The position numbers and the translations under genes are program-made. A stretch of 7,071 bases of DNA from Bacillota bacterium (GTDB lineage Bacteria > Bacillota > Clostridia > Oscillospirales > Butyricicoccaceae): NCBI GenBank assembly GCA_030705725.1, contig JAUZPW010000073.1, positions 1-7,071 of the forward strand, given 5' to 3'. This document shows, in pieces, positions 1 through 6,230 of the stretch (the first letter of the stretch is position 1; every line of letters starts with the position of its first letter). Below the pieces are notes generated by a model. The model was not told where the DNA came from, ran no database searches, and saw nothing but the letters and a program-made list of their open reading frames with translations.

Positions 1-664
1 GCCATTTTCCGGATGGAAGGTCGCCGATCGTAAGCCCGCCGACTGAAATACGCCTTAGCTTATAAACGGCAAGTCCGCAATTATCGCACATTTTCCTTAT
101 CTGGCGGTTTCTGCCCTCTGATATTCTGATTGTTATAACCCCGCCGTAATTACCGCTGAGCAGAACATCAACTTCGGCGGGTTTTATCCTGTATCCGTCG
201 ATCAGCATATCCGAGCGCAGACAAGGAAGCGCCGCCGGCAAGTCGCCCGAGACGTGAACCTCATAGGCCTTTTTTACATTATGCTTCGGGTGAGTAAGCC
301 CGTAGGCCAGCTCCCCGTCGTTTGTCAGAAGAAGAAGTCCCTCGGAAAGATAATCAAGCCTCCCGACGGGATAAACGCGTTCGTTAAGTCCGGTCAGTAG
401 CGACAAAACGGTGCGTCTGCCCTTCTCATCCGACAGGCTCGTAATAAACCCGCGGGGCTTATTTAGCATTATGCATATTTGCTCGGGCTTTTTCCGAAGC
501 GGGACTCCGTCAACCGCAATCAAATCTGCTTCCGGGTCGGCGACGCATCCGATTGAAGCCGTTTCTCCGTTGACGGTTACCTTTTTGATACGTATAAGCT
601 CTTCAGCGGCACGGCGTGATGCAATTCCGTATGAAGATAAAATCTTTTGCAGCCTTTCTTTCAA
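1..664 (-). CDS. rluB: 23S rRNA pseudouridine synthase, RluB/RsuA family (3' end cut by window)
   Basis: This enzyme isomerises a uridine in 23S rRNA (the RluB site is near U2605 in E. coli numbering) and acts in the cytoplasm during large-subunit assembly. The visible 221 residues hold an N-terminal S4 RNA-binding domain (about 1-60, RLQKILSSYGIASRRAAEEL) and the catalytic domain. That domain has the motif VGRLDYLSEGLLLLTNDG, with Asp104 as the catalytic aspartate, then KKAYEVHVSG and EGRNRQIRKMC. The family usually has Asp-Thr where this protein has Leu-Ser just after GRLDY; the core is otherwise intact. About 15-20 C-terminal residues are missing beyond base 1. I chose a TTG start at 664 because GGAG lies 6 nt before it and the protein then begins MKERLQK as family members do. 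An ATG at 676 in the same frame has no good ribosome binding site. The gene follows the carboxypeptidase gene by 46 bp. Family assignment is firm; RluB rather than a sister subfamily is likely. Confidence 0.93.
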   Translation of the reverse strand, partial: MKERLQKILSSYGIASRRAAEELIRIKKVTVNGETASIGCVADPEADLIAVDGVPLRKKPEQICIMLNKPRGFITSLSDEKGRRTVLSLLTGLNERVYPVGRLDYLSEGLLLLTNDGELAYGLTHPKHNVKKAYEVHVSGDLPAALPCLRSDMLIDGYRIKPAEVDVLLSGNYGGVITIRISEGRNRQIRKMCDNCGLAVYKLRRISVGGLTIGDLPSGKW

Positions 665-670
665 TGAGAA

Positions 671-674
671 CTCC
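671..674 (-). promoter_or_regulatory. Ribosome binding site deciding the rluB TTG start
   Basis: On the minus strand GGAG is followed by six bases and TTG (664-662). The alternative ATG (676-674) overlaps this GGAG, is preceded directly by an in-frame TGA, and has only an AT-rich stretch upstream. The TTG start also gives the usual family N-terminus. Confidence 0.55.
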
Positions 675-681
675 ATTCATT

Positions 682-721
682 TTATTTTATCATAAAAGTT
701 GTTATTTTTGTTATTTTATCA
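682..721 (-). repeat. Pair of 11-bp AT-rich direct repeats before rluB
   Basis: On the minus strand TGATAAAATAA occurs twice, at 721-711 (covering the last codons and stop of the carboxypeptidase gene) and at 692-682, with a 29-bp period. The second copy sits in TATGATAAAAT, which resembles a -10 box. I see no well-spaced -35, so a promoter for rluB here is only a possibility. No terminator-like hairpin is visible in the gap. Confidence 0.35.
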
Positions 722-1820
722 CAAGCCGAAAGCTTTTTGCAATTTTTTCGAAGAAATATGGCCTTTTTTTAATCTCTTTTGCAGGAACGGAATCCAAAAA
801 GCAGACCGGAGCTTCGCAAATTACCCTTCCATATAGGGTTAAACGCATTGAGCCGTAATATACGCCTTTTCTGACCGGCGCATAAACAAAGTGCCTGCCG
901 GAAATAACGCGCTTGACGAGGCTTTTTTCCTCCTGTGTTAAAGGATAGGACACTGCTTTCGTGCAGAATATTGCGACGCCGCTCGATGTGCCCCCGATCA
1001 CTGGAATGCTCTTTACTATCTCCGACTCGTCTGCCAGCTTCGTTTCCTCAAAACGGGAAAAACCGTAATCGAGCATCGCCGCGTGGTCGTCCCAATCGTC
1101 TGACGCGTTTAAGGTAACGGCGATAAGCCGCCTGCCGTTTTTTTGCGCGCTTGACACAAGGCATCTGCCGGATTTTTTTGTAAAGCCGGTTTTAATGCCG
1201 TCGGCGCCAGAGTATGACCATAACATCCGGTTATGGTTTTTCATCGAATGCGTGCCTTCCGTATACTGCTTCTTTGAAACAATTTCACGGAACTCCGGCA
1301 GGCTCATGGCATAGGACGCGAGTCGCGCCAAATCCCTGGCCGTAGTGTAATGGTTTTCGCCGTCCAGGCCGCTTGGGTTTTCAAAGCTGGTCTCGTTAAG
1401 GCCAAGCCTGCGGGCTTCACTGTTCATCAGCTTCGCGAATTCGGCGGCAGAGCCCGAAATATGCCCTGCTATCGCCTGTGCGGCATCGTTTCCCGAAAGC
1501 ATCAGCAGGCCGTGCAGAAGGCAGTTAAGAGTAACCTTCTCCCCTTCCTTAAGGTACATCGACGAGCCTTCCGTAAGAATATATTCCTTTTTTATGGTGA
1601 TTATATCGTCCATATTCCCATATTTAATAGCGCAGACTGCCGTCATTATTTTAGTGGTGCTCGCCATCGGGAGCCTGCTGTCGGCGTCTTTTTCAAAAAG
1701 TGCTTTTCCGCTGATTGCGTCAAGCAGCACTGCGGAATGTGCCGAAACAGAAACCGCACCGGCGCCGTTTACGGTCAGCGCCGTAATCAGAATAAAAAGG
1801 ATCGCGCGTTTTAATCTCAT
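711..1820 (-). CDS. dacF: D-alanyl-D-alanine carboxypeptidase (DacF/PBP5 type, peptidase S11)
   Basis: This low-molecular-weight penicillin-binding protein removes the terminal D-Ala from peptidoglycan stem peptides outside the membrane. Its 369 residues show a signal peptide (about 1-27, positively charged MRLKR, hydrophobic core, likely cut after VSVSA) and the three serine-transferase motifs: STTK (Ser54 nucleophile, Lys57), SGN (109-111) and KTG (210-212). A PBP5 C-terminal beta domain follows (about 265-345), then a basic, aromatic tail (350-369) suited to an amphipathic membrane anchor. Length fits the family. The start is the ATG at 1820, 6 nt after AGGTGG; a longer in-frame reading from 1967 would run back into ytfJ and lacks signal-peptide logic. 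The ribosome binding site is buried in a hairpin (see 1821-1860). In Bacillus, dacF is a forespore sigma-F gene and dacB a sigma-E gene. Location beside ytfJ makes a sporulation role plausible, but DacA-like housekeeping use is not excluded. Confidence 0.93.
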   Translation of the reverse strand: MRLKRAILFILITALTVNGAGAVSVSAHSAVLLDAISGKALFEKDADSRLPMASTTKIMTAVCAIKYGNMDDIITIKKEYILTEGSSMYLKEGEKVTLNCLLHGLLMLSGNDAAQAIAGHISGSAAEFAKLMNSEARRLGLNETSFENPSGLDGENHYTTARDLARLASYAMSLPEFREIVSKKQYTEGTHSMKNHNRMLWSYSGADGIKTGFTKKSGRCLVSSAQKNGRRLIAVTLNASDDWDDHAAMLDYGFSRFEETKLADESEIVKSIPVIGGTSSGVAIFCTKAVSYPLTQEEKSLVKRVISGRHFVYAPVRKGVYYGSMRLTLYGRVICEAPVCFLDSVPAKEIKKRPYFFEKIAKSFRLVIK

Positions 1821-1860
1821 AAAAAACCACCTGCCCGTATTAATGAATACGAACAGATGG
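1821..1860 (-). terminator. Intrinsic terminator hairpin that also buries the dacF ribosome binding site
   Basis: In the minus-strand transcript the 5' arm CCAUCUGUUCGUAUU (1860-1846) pairs without a mismatch to the 3' arm AAUACGGGCAGGUGG (1841-1827) across a CAUU loop. Twelve of the 15 pairs are Watson-Crick and three are G-U. Six U (1826-1821) follow at once and then the dacF ATG (1820-1818). The geometry is that of a Rho-independent terminator for the upstream ytfJ operon, beginning 42 nt after the ytfJ stop. The last six bases of the 3' arm, AGGUGG, are the only Shine-Dalgarno sequence for dacF, so the folded form should also hinder initiation. The three G-U pairs become C-A mismatches in a plus-strand transcript, so the stem is best formed in the direction of the genes. 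Pairing is read directly; function is inferred. Confidence 0.8.
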
Positions 1861-1902
1861 GTATTTTTATGATCTATAAAAATTATTGCGCTGGTCTTAA
1901 GC

Positions 1903-2289
1903 TTACTCTTTGCTTTCTTTCCGCTCTGCAAGATAGTTTTTAATGCGGTCCATAACGTCGGGAACAAGGTCGATTACTCGGTCTACCGTCGTGTTTGCCG
2001 GGGGCGCAACAGGCAGAATTCTGGCGCTGCCGTTTGAAATAATTATAAAGGCAACCGGAGTCAGATGTACGCCCGCTCCGCCGCCGCCGCCGAACAGCTG
2101 CTGGTCGTTAGCCGTTTTCCCTTTAATATCGCTGCCGCCTGAAGCAAAGCCGAAGGAAAGCCTTGAAATGGGAATAAGCGTTATCCCGTCGACAGTGGAA
2201 ATCGGAGAACCCACAATGGTATTTGCGTCAACCATTTCCTTGATTTTTTGCATTGTTGTCGACATTAAATCTTCAATTGGATGGCTCAT
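1903..2289 (-). CDS. ytfJ: Sporulation protein YtfJ (GerW family)
   Basis: YtfJ/GerW is a small protein of spore formers; in Bacillus subtilis it is forespore-made and needed for proper germination. Its molecular function is not established. The 128 residues match the family pattern: a helical N-terminus (MSHPIEDLMSTTMQKIKEMV), a core with IVGSPI...GITLIPISRLSFGFASGGS (25-53), a glycine run (67-71) and a hydrophobic strand VAFIIISNG (79-87), then a charged C-terminal helix (DRVIDLVPDVMDRIKNYLAERK). The ATG overlaps the stop of the DUF2953 gene by 4 bp (ATGA), with AGGCGG 10 nt upstream, so translation is probably coupled. Pairing with a DUF2953 neighbour mirrors ytfI-ytfJ of Bacillus. A terminator hairpin lies downstream. 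Length is normal for the family. Confidence 0.93.
   Translation of the reverse strand: MSHPIEDLMSTTMQKIKEMVDANTIVGSPISTVDGITLIPISRLSFGFASGGSDIKGKTANDQQLFGGGGGAGVHLTPVAFIIISNGSARILPVAPPANTTVDRVIDLVPDVMDRIKNYLAERKESKE
2078..2092 (-). repeat. Five-unit CCG/CGG triplet repeat inside ytfJ
   Basis: Five consecutive CCG units on the plus strand encode the glycine run (residues 67-71) of YtfJ. Gain or loss of a unit would keep the reading frame and only change the loop length. A glycine-rich loop is normal in this family, so the repeat may simply reflect codon choice. Confidence 0.6.
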
Positions 2290-2843
2290 GAAACTGACAC
2301 CGCCTTATCTTTATTTCTTTTTTTCCATTTAACGGGTAGATGAAATATAAGCAAAATACCTATCAGCAAAATTTGAGCCGGGATTGCGGCTATAAGAGCG
2401 TCGGCTGCAAGCGACGGGGTATCTTTACTGAAATCGACGAATACGTTTACCGTTCGCTCCTTTACTCGGAACAAATCCTCAAAAAGCGGCAGCAGCATCC
2501 CCACACCCGCCGACGCGGTTCCGAAAAGAATACCTGTTTTCGCCGGGTCGTCGGAAGCGACCGTAAGGGAAAAATTGAAACGCTCCACCAAAACGGATTT
2601 AAGAGTCCTACCGGCAGATTTTTTTGCAAAACGAAGTACGTCGGATACCGATGTTATCTCAAAAGGCAGTTCCCTTTTCTTTTCCCTGACATTTTCTTTC
2701 TTTGCTTTGGTTTTTGCGGCGTGTTTTTTTGCAGGTTTTGGCGGAAATACGGTAAGATGCAGGCTCCACCAGTAGATTCTGATCCGTTTAAGCCCGTTTT
2801 CATAGATAACTTCCAGTTTCACGGGCGTAAACAAAAGAATCAA
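2286..2843 (-). CDS. DUF2953 membrane protein (YtfI-like)
   Basis: The function is unknown. Members occur in spore formers next to ytfJ, as here. From the TTG at 2843 the protein has 185 residues: the end of an N-terminal hydrophobic segment, PVKLEVIYENGLKRIRIYWW (7-26), a lysine-rich linker (about 35-58), the DUF2953 core ERFNFSLTVASDDPAKTGILFG (87-108), a beta-rich stretch (RTVNVFVDFS), a second membrane segment (about 150-169) and a basic tail. The start is uncertain. The open frame continues upstream to a stop at 2912-2910, and the extra codons encode GGRIVFILILLL, which would complete a normal first membrane helix, but no ATG, GTG or TTG lies there. The TTG at 2843 has no clear Shine-Dalgarno sequence. 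A rare start (for example ATT at 2900) within scpB is possible. Its stop overlaps the ytfJ start by 4 bp. Family call is confident, start is not. Confidence 0.82.
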   Translation of the reverse strand: MILLFTPVKLEVIYENGLKRIRIYWWSLHLTVFPPKPAKKHAAKTKAKKENVREKKRELPFEITSVSDVLRFAKKSAGRTLKSVLVERFNFSLTVASDDPAKTGILFGTASAGVGMLLPLFEDLFRVKERTVNVFVDFSKDTPSLAADALIAAIPAQILLIGILLIFHLPVKWKKRNKDKAVSVS

Positions 2844-2854
2844 AAGCAGCAGTA

Positions 2855-3436
2855 TCAGGATAAAGACGATTCTTCCGCCTGTTGTGAAGAAAAAATCAAT
2901 GATAGCTGATCACCCTCTTCGCCATTTAGGCCGGACAGATCCGGCAGCTCTCCAAGAGAAGAAAGACCGAATGCGCGGAGAAACGCATCCGTAGTCTTAA
3001 AAAGAGTCGGACGGCCGGGAACGTCCAACTTCCCGCACTCGGCAATCAAGTCTTTTTCGAGAAGCGTTGCGACCGTCGCGGAAGAGTCGACGCCCCTCAC
3101 CTGCTCGATATATGCCCTTGTCACAGGCTGCCTGTAAGCTATGATTGCTAGCACTTCCAACGCGGCGACGGAAAGCGACGGAGTGCGTCTGGTCTCAAGA
3201 GTTTTTCTTATATATTCAGCAAACTCTGGCCTTGTCGCAAGCTGGAGGCTGTTATTCAGCCTTAGCAGCCGGACGCCACGCCTTTTTAGCTCGTATTCGT
3301 CCGAAAGGTTCCGCGCAATTTTATCAAGCGTCGGCCTGTCGATTTCGAGTACCAGGCAAAGCTTATCCATGGAAACCGGATCGCCGGACGCAAATAGTAT
3401 GCCCTCTATGATCGTTTCTATTTCATGAATATCCAA
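2855..3436 (-). CDS. scpB: Segregation and condensation protein B
   Basis: ScpB dimerises, binds ScpA and with it forms the non-SMC part of the bacterial SMC condensin that compacts and separates chromosomes at the origin region. The 193 residues contain two winged-helix domains. The second carries the family signature LSVAALEVLAIIAYRQPVTR (88-107), then EQVRGVDS, the PGRPTLFKTTDAFLRAFGL motif (140-158) and SLGELPDLS. The C-terminal tail is acidic and serine-rich. The start is TTG at 3436, with GGGTGA six bases upstream; no in-frame ATG precedes the conserved N-terminus EIETIIEGILFASGDP. The gene begins 14 bp after the scpA stop, the standard pairing in Firmicutes. The region before its stop (2912-2855) may also encode the start of the DUF2953 protein in another frame. 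Confidence 0.95.
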   Translation of the reverse strand: MDIHEIETIIEGILFASGDPVSMDKLCLVLEIDRPTLDKIARNLSDEYELKRRGVRLLRLNNSLQLATRPEFAEYIRKTLETRRTPSLSVAALEVLAIIAYRQPVTRAYIEQVRGVDSSATVATLLEKDLIAECGKLDVPGRPTLFKTTDAFLRAFGLSSLGELPDLSGLNGEEGDQLSLIFSSQQAEESSLS

Positions 3437-3450
3437 AATGTTTCACCCGG

Positions 3451-4173
3451 TCAGTCAAATTCTTTTATTGGCTTTATTATGTAATCCGTTTCCTTATCCT
3501 CTATCATTATCCGGTGAGTTTTTGAGAGCTCCAGTACGGCGAGAAAGCCGGCAATTATTTCGGAGCGGCTTTTCGAAGCTTCGAGGAAAGTAAAAAAGCT
3601 TACCTGGCTGCGGTTTCTGAACATTTCAAAAAGCAGCATTATCCGTTCCTCAACGGGCGCCGTTTCCCTTCCGACTATCCCGCTGAACGCGGTCACCGGC
3701 GGAGGCAGCTTTCTGCCGGAGCGCGCGATGACTAAATTTAAGGCGTCGAGCAGTTCGTTTTTATTGTGCACGCCGTCATAACCTTTTTTGCGTTCGGCAG
3801 GCTCCGGTTCCTTTACAAAGACGTCCCTGCCTATTTCAGCGCGTTCCCGGAAAAAGCCCGAGCAGAGCGCTTTGAAGCTCTGGTAATCAATAAGCACCTG
3901 GACAAGGTTTGCACGCGGGTCCTCGCCGTCCTCGTCCTTTTCGTTCGGAAGCAGCATTCTTGATTTGATATACATAAGCTGCGCCGCCATGGCTATAAAC
4001 TCGCTTGCTATCTCAAGATTCATTTCTTCCATCTTTTTAAGATATCCGAGGTACTGCTCGAGGATTTCAGCTATAGGAATATCGCAGATGTTGATTTTAT
4101 TTTTCGAGATCAGGTGCAGGAGAAGGTCGAGCGGGCCCTCGAAAACCGGGAGGCGGTAAGTTAAGCTCTCCAT
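3451..4173 (-). CDS. scpA: Segregation and condensation protein A (kleisin)
   Basis: ScpA is the kleisin subunit that bridges the heads of the SMC dimer and binds ScpB. The 240 residues start with the conserved block LPVFEGPLDLLLHLISKNKI (8-27), followed by DIPIAEILEQYLGYL and a helix EFIAMAAQLMYIKSRMLLP that contacts the SMC neck. A charged, variable middle (about 78-130) follows, and then the C-terminal winged helix with PVEERIMLLFEMF and FLAVLELSKTHRI, which contacts the SMC cap. Length is typical of the family. The ATG at 4173 lies one base after the stop of the M50 protease gene (TAACATG). Only a weak GGG precedes it at about 8 nt, so initiation probably relies on coupling to the upstream gene. 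scpB follows after 14 bp. Confidence 0.96.
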   Translation of the reverse strand: MESLTYRLPVFEGPLDLLLHLISKNKINICDIPIAEILEQYLGYLKKMEEMNLEIASEFIAMAAQLMYIKSRMLLPNEKDEDGEDPRANLVQVLIDYQSFKALCSGFFRERAEIGRDVFVKEPEPAERKKGYDGVHNKNELLDALNLVIARSGRKLPPPVTAFSGIVGRETAPVEERIMLLFEMFRNRSQVSFFTFLEASKSRSEIIAGFLAVLELSKTHRIMIEDKETDYIIKPIKEFD

Positions 4174-4174
4174 G

Positions 4175-4861
4175 TTACAACCCGAATATACCGTACAAAA
4201 ATCCGGCGTTTATGCCGAAAAGACGGTAAACGACGTTTACCAGGAACACTATTCCCCTTAGGATAATGTTGGTCACAAAGCTTATGGGTCCGGAAAACAA
4301 TCCGAAAACCAAAAGCAAAACCATTATTATCTGGATTGTCTGCGAGTTATTGAACAGAAACGCCTGCGATTTTTTTGAAAGAAGCGGGAGGAAAATTCTT
4401 GAGCCGTCAAGCGGATGCACCGGTATCAGGTTGAATACCGCAAGCCCCACGCTTATAATCGCCGTTATATAAAGAAACTGACAAAACGTATAAAGACCGT
4501 AAAAATTCGGGAAAAAGGCCAACAGCGCGGTCGATACAGCAATCAGCAAAAAAGCGAGCAGCGTGTTTGAAACAGGGCCTGCGGCAGCGATCACAGCCAT
4601 ATCACGTTTTGGGTTTTTCAGATAGCCAAAGCTTACCGGAACGGGCTTTGCCCAACCGAAGCGAAACAGAATAAGACAGATAAACCCCACAGGATCTATA
4701 TGGCGGAGCGGGTTTAGACTAAGCCTTCCGGATTCCCGCGCCGTCGGGTCGCCAAGACGGTATGCCACATAGCCGTGCGAAAATTCATGCACGGTAATGC
4801 AAATAAGCACAGCCGGGATATTATAAAGCAAATCAATAAGATTCATCCTGCCGAACAGCAA
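4175..4861 (-). CDS. Site-2 protease family membrane metalloprotease (peptidase M50)
   Basis: This is a small multi-pass zinc protease of the M50 family, in the soil-bacterial/clostridial group often found before scpA. Its natural substrate is unknown. The 228 residues contain HEFSH (25-29; His25 and His29 zinc ligands, Glu26 general base) in the first membrane helix. They also contain GRLSLNPLRHIDPVG (45-59), AAAGPVSN (92-99) and NLIPVHPLDGSRI (144-156), where Asp152 is the third zinc ligand. About five hydrophobic segments are visible. There is no PDZ domain, so this is a minimal protease. The start is TTG at 4861, seven bases after GGGAGG; the ATG five codons later would be too far from that site. 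The gene lies 53 bp after lysA and one base before scpA. Catalytic residues are all present. Confidence 0.92.
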   Translation of the reverse strand: MLFGRMNLIDLLYNIPAVLICITVHEFSHGYVAYRLGDPTARESGRLSLNPLRHIDPVGFICLILFRFGWAKPVPVSFGYLKNPKRDMAVIAAAGPVSNTLLAFLLIAVSTALLAFFPNFYGLYTFCQFLYITAIISVGLAVFNLIPVHPLDGSRIFLPLLSKKSQAFLFNNSQTIQIIMVLLLVFGLFSGPISFVTNIILRGIVFLVNVVYRLFGINAGFLYGIFGL

Positions 4862-4868
4862 AGCGTTT

Positions 4869-4874
4869 CCTCCC
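4869..4874 (-). promoter_or_regulatory. Strong ribosome binding site selecting a TTG start for the M50 protease
   Basis: Minus-strand GGGAGG is followed by AAACGCT (7 nt) and TTG (4861-4859). The next in-frame ATG (4846-4844) is 22 nt from the site, with only AGG touching it. The TTG is therefore much the better start. Confidence 0.7.
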
Positions 4875-4914
4875 GGAATCCAGACTTAAGTTTAGTATCT
4901 CCGTTAAAAGAGAA

Positions 4915-6219
4915 TTAAAAAACGTCGTTATGAATAAGATCATCGTAGCTTTCACGCTTTACAGCGACGTTCGCTTTGCCGTTTCTGACCATAACGACAG
5001 GCGGGCGCGGGTTACGATTGTAGTTTGACGCCATTGAGTAATTATATGCGCCGGTTGTAAGCACAGCCAGAAAATCGCCCGGCTTAACCTTTTGAATAAG
5101 GACATCCTTCGCAATGATGTCACCGCTTTCGCAGCATTTTCCGGCAACGGTGCAGAGCATCGCGCGCGGCCCGTCGGCATTTGCGGCCGACAAAACCTCG
5201 TATTCCGAACCGTAAAGCGCGTAGCGGGGGTTGTCCGACATTCCGCCGTCGACGGAGACGTAAGTCCGGACATTTCTTATTTCCTTGACGGAGCCTACCT
5301 TGTAAACGGTGACACCTGCAGGCCCGACAATCGCGCGCCCCGGCTCGATTATTACGCGCGGAATGGATAAACGGTGTTCAGCTGCCGCTTTCTTTATTGC
5401 CTCCGAGGCTGCTCTGAGATTTTCGGCAGGCGTTTTCGGGTCGTGTGACGGCAGGTATTTTATGCCGAAGCCTCCGCCGATGTCGATGTCGGAAATCTCG
5501 TAGCCTAGCTCGTCGCGAATTTTTGCGACAAATTCCATTAGCTTCTTCGCGGCCAGATAAAACGGCTCGGAGTCAAAAATCTGCGAACCTATGTGGCAGT
5601 GAACGCCGGCCAGCTTCAGGTTGTCGTATTTTAAGGAATCCTTAATTAATTCGTAAGCTTCTCCGGTTTCAATGGGTACGCCGAACTTGGAATCTATCTG
5701 CCCCGTTTGCAGGAACTGGTGGGTATGCGCGTCGATTCCGGGGTTTATACGGAAAATTATCTGCGCGATTTTGCCGTATTTTCTGGCAAGCGAGTCAAGC
5801 CTTATAAGCTCTTCGCGGTTATCTACGATTATGCGGCCAACCTGATATCGCAGCGCCATTTCAAGTTCTTCGTCGGTTTTATTGTTTCCGTGGAAAAAAA
5901 GCCTGTCTGCGGGAAAACCCGCCTTAATGGCGGTGTAAAGTTCGCCGCCGGAGACTATATCAGCTCCGCACCCTTCCTCTTTAAGGATACGGTACATATA
6001 AGCGCAGCAAAACGCCTTGCTTGCGTAAGCTACAACATTCCTGTCGCTTCCGAAGCCTTCGCGGAGAGCCGATTTATAAGCGCGGCATGTGCTTCTTATG
6101 TATTCTTCATCCATAATATAAAGCGGCGTGCCGTATTCCCGCGCAAGCTCAACAGTGTCAAGGCCACCGACCGTGAGGTGCCCCGCACCGTTTACGGACA
6201 AACAGTCTGAAATAAACAT
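4915..6219 (-). CDS. lysA: Diaminopimelate decarboxylase
   Basis: LysA decarboxylates meso-2,6-diaminopimelate to L-lysine and CO2, the last step of lysine synthesis, using pyridoxal phosphate in the cytoplasm. The 434 residues show the alanine-racemase-type barrel with the PLP lysine in AYASKAF (Lys68), HCHIGSQI (207-214), the phosphate-binding DIGGGFG (246-252) and EPGRAIVGPAG (292-302). The C-terminal beta domain follows with SVDGGMSDNPR (322-332), CESGD (363-367; Cys363 is the active-site cysteine) and GAYNYSM with the PLP-contacting tyrosine (392). Length is typical. The ATG has AAGGAG seven bases upstream, and that site overlaps the stop codon of the preceding gene. No lysine riboswitch fits in the 11-bp gap, so control must come from further upstream if it exists. 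The fold is shared with other PLP decarboxylases, but the CESGD and DGGMSDNPR motifs favour LysA. Confidence 0.96.
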   Translation of the reverse strand: MFISDCLSVNGAGHLTVGGLDTVELAREYGTPLYIMDEEYIRSTCRAYKSALREGFGSDRNVVAYASKAFCCAYMYRILKEEGCGADIVSGGELYTAIKAGFPADRLFFHGNNKTDEELEMALRYQVGRIIVDNREELIRLDSLARKYGKIAQIIFRINPGIDAHTHQFLQTGQIDSKFGVPIETGEAYELIKDSLKYDNLKLAGVHCHIGSQIFDSEPFYLAAKKLMEFVAKIRDELGYEISDIDIGGGFGIKYLPSHDPKTPAENLRAASEAIKKAAAEHRLSIPRVIIEPGRAIVGPAGVTVYKVGSVKEIRNVRTYVSVDGGMSDNPRYALYGSEYEVLSAANADGPRAMLCTVAGKCCESGDIIAKDVLIQKVKPGDFLAVLTTGAYNYSMASNYNRNPRPPVVMVRNGKANVAVKRESYDDLIHNDVF

Positions 6220-6230
6220 TGCTATTCTCC

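Noticed and set aside
1350..1814. Plus-strand 154-codon open frame opposite dacF
   Set aside because: It is a shadow of the carboxypeptidase gene; the minus frame has the signal peptide and all three active-site motifs.
1821..1866. Bidirectional terminator also serving plus-strand transcription
   Set aside because: In a plus transcript three stem pairs become C-A mismatches, and there is no plus-strand gene upstream that would need it. A T-run does follow, so weak activity cannot be excluded.
1821..1967. An in-frame 49-codon extension of the carboxypeptidase gene up to an ATG at 1967
   Set aside because: It would overlap ytfJ by 65 bp, run through the terminator hairpin and place the signal peptide internally. 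The ATG at 1820 with AGGTGG six bases upstream gives a standard signal peptide.
2340..2909. Plus-strand 189-codon open frame opposite the DUF2953 gene
   Set aside because: Its composition (rich in Cys, Phe, Lys and Gln with no domain pattern) is that of an antisense shadow, and it has no ribosome binding site or neighbours on that strand.
4862..4914. Separate promoter or terminator between lysA and the M50 gene
   Set aside because: The 53 bp hold a short CTTAAG palindrome and the GGGAGG site, but no stem with a T-run and no convincing -35/-10 pair.
5707..6210. Plus-strand 167-codon open frame opposite lysA
   Set aside because: It lies wholly inside a clear lysA gene with every catalytic motif, and its translation matches no family I recognise.
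6220..6230. Lysine riboswitch before lysA
   Set aside because: The gap is 11 bp and filled by the ribosome binding site; there is no room for a leader RNA.
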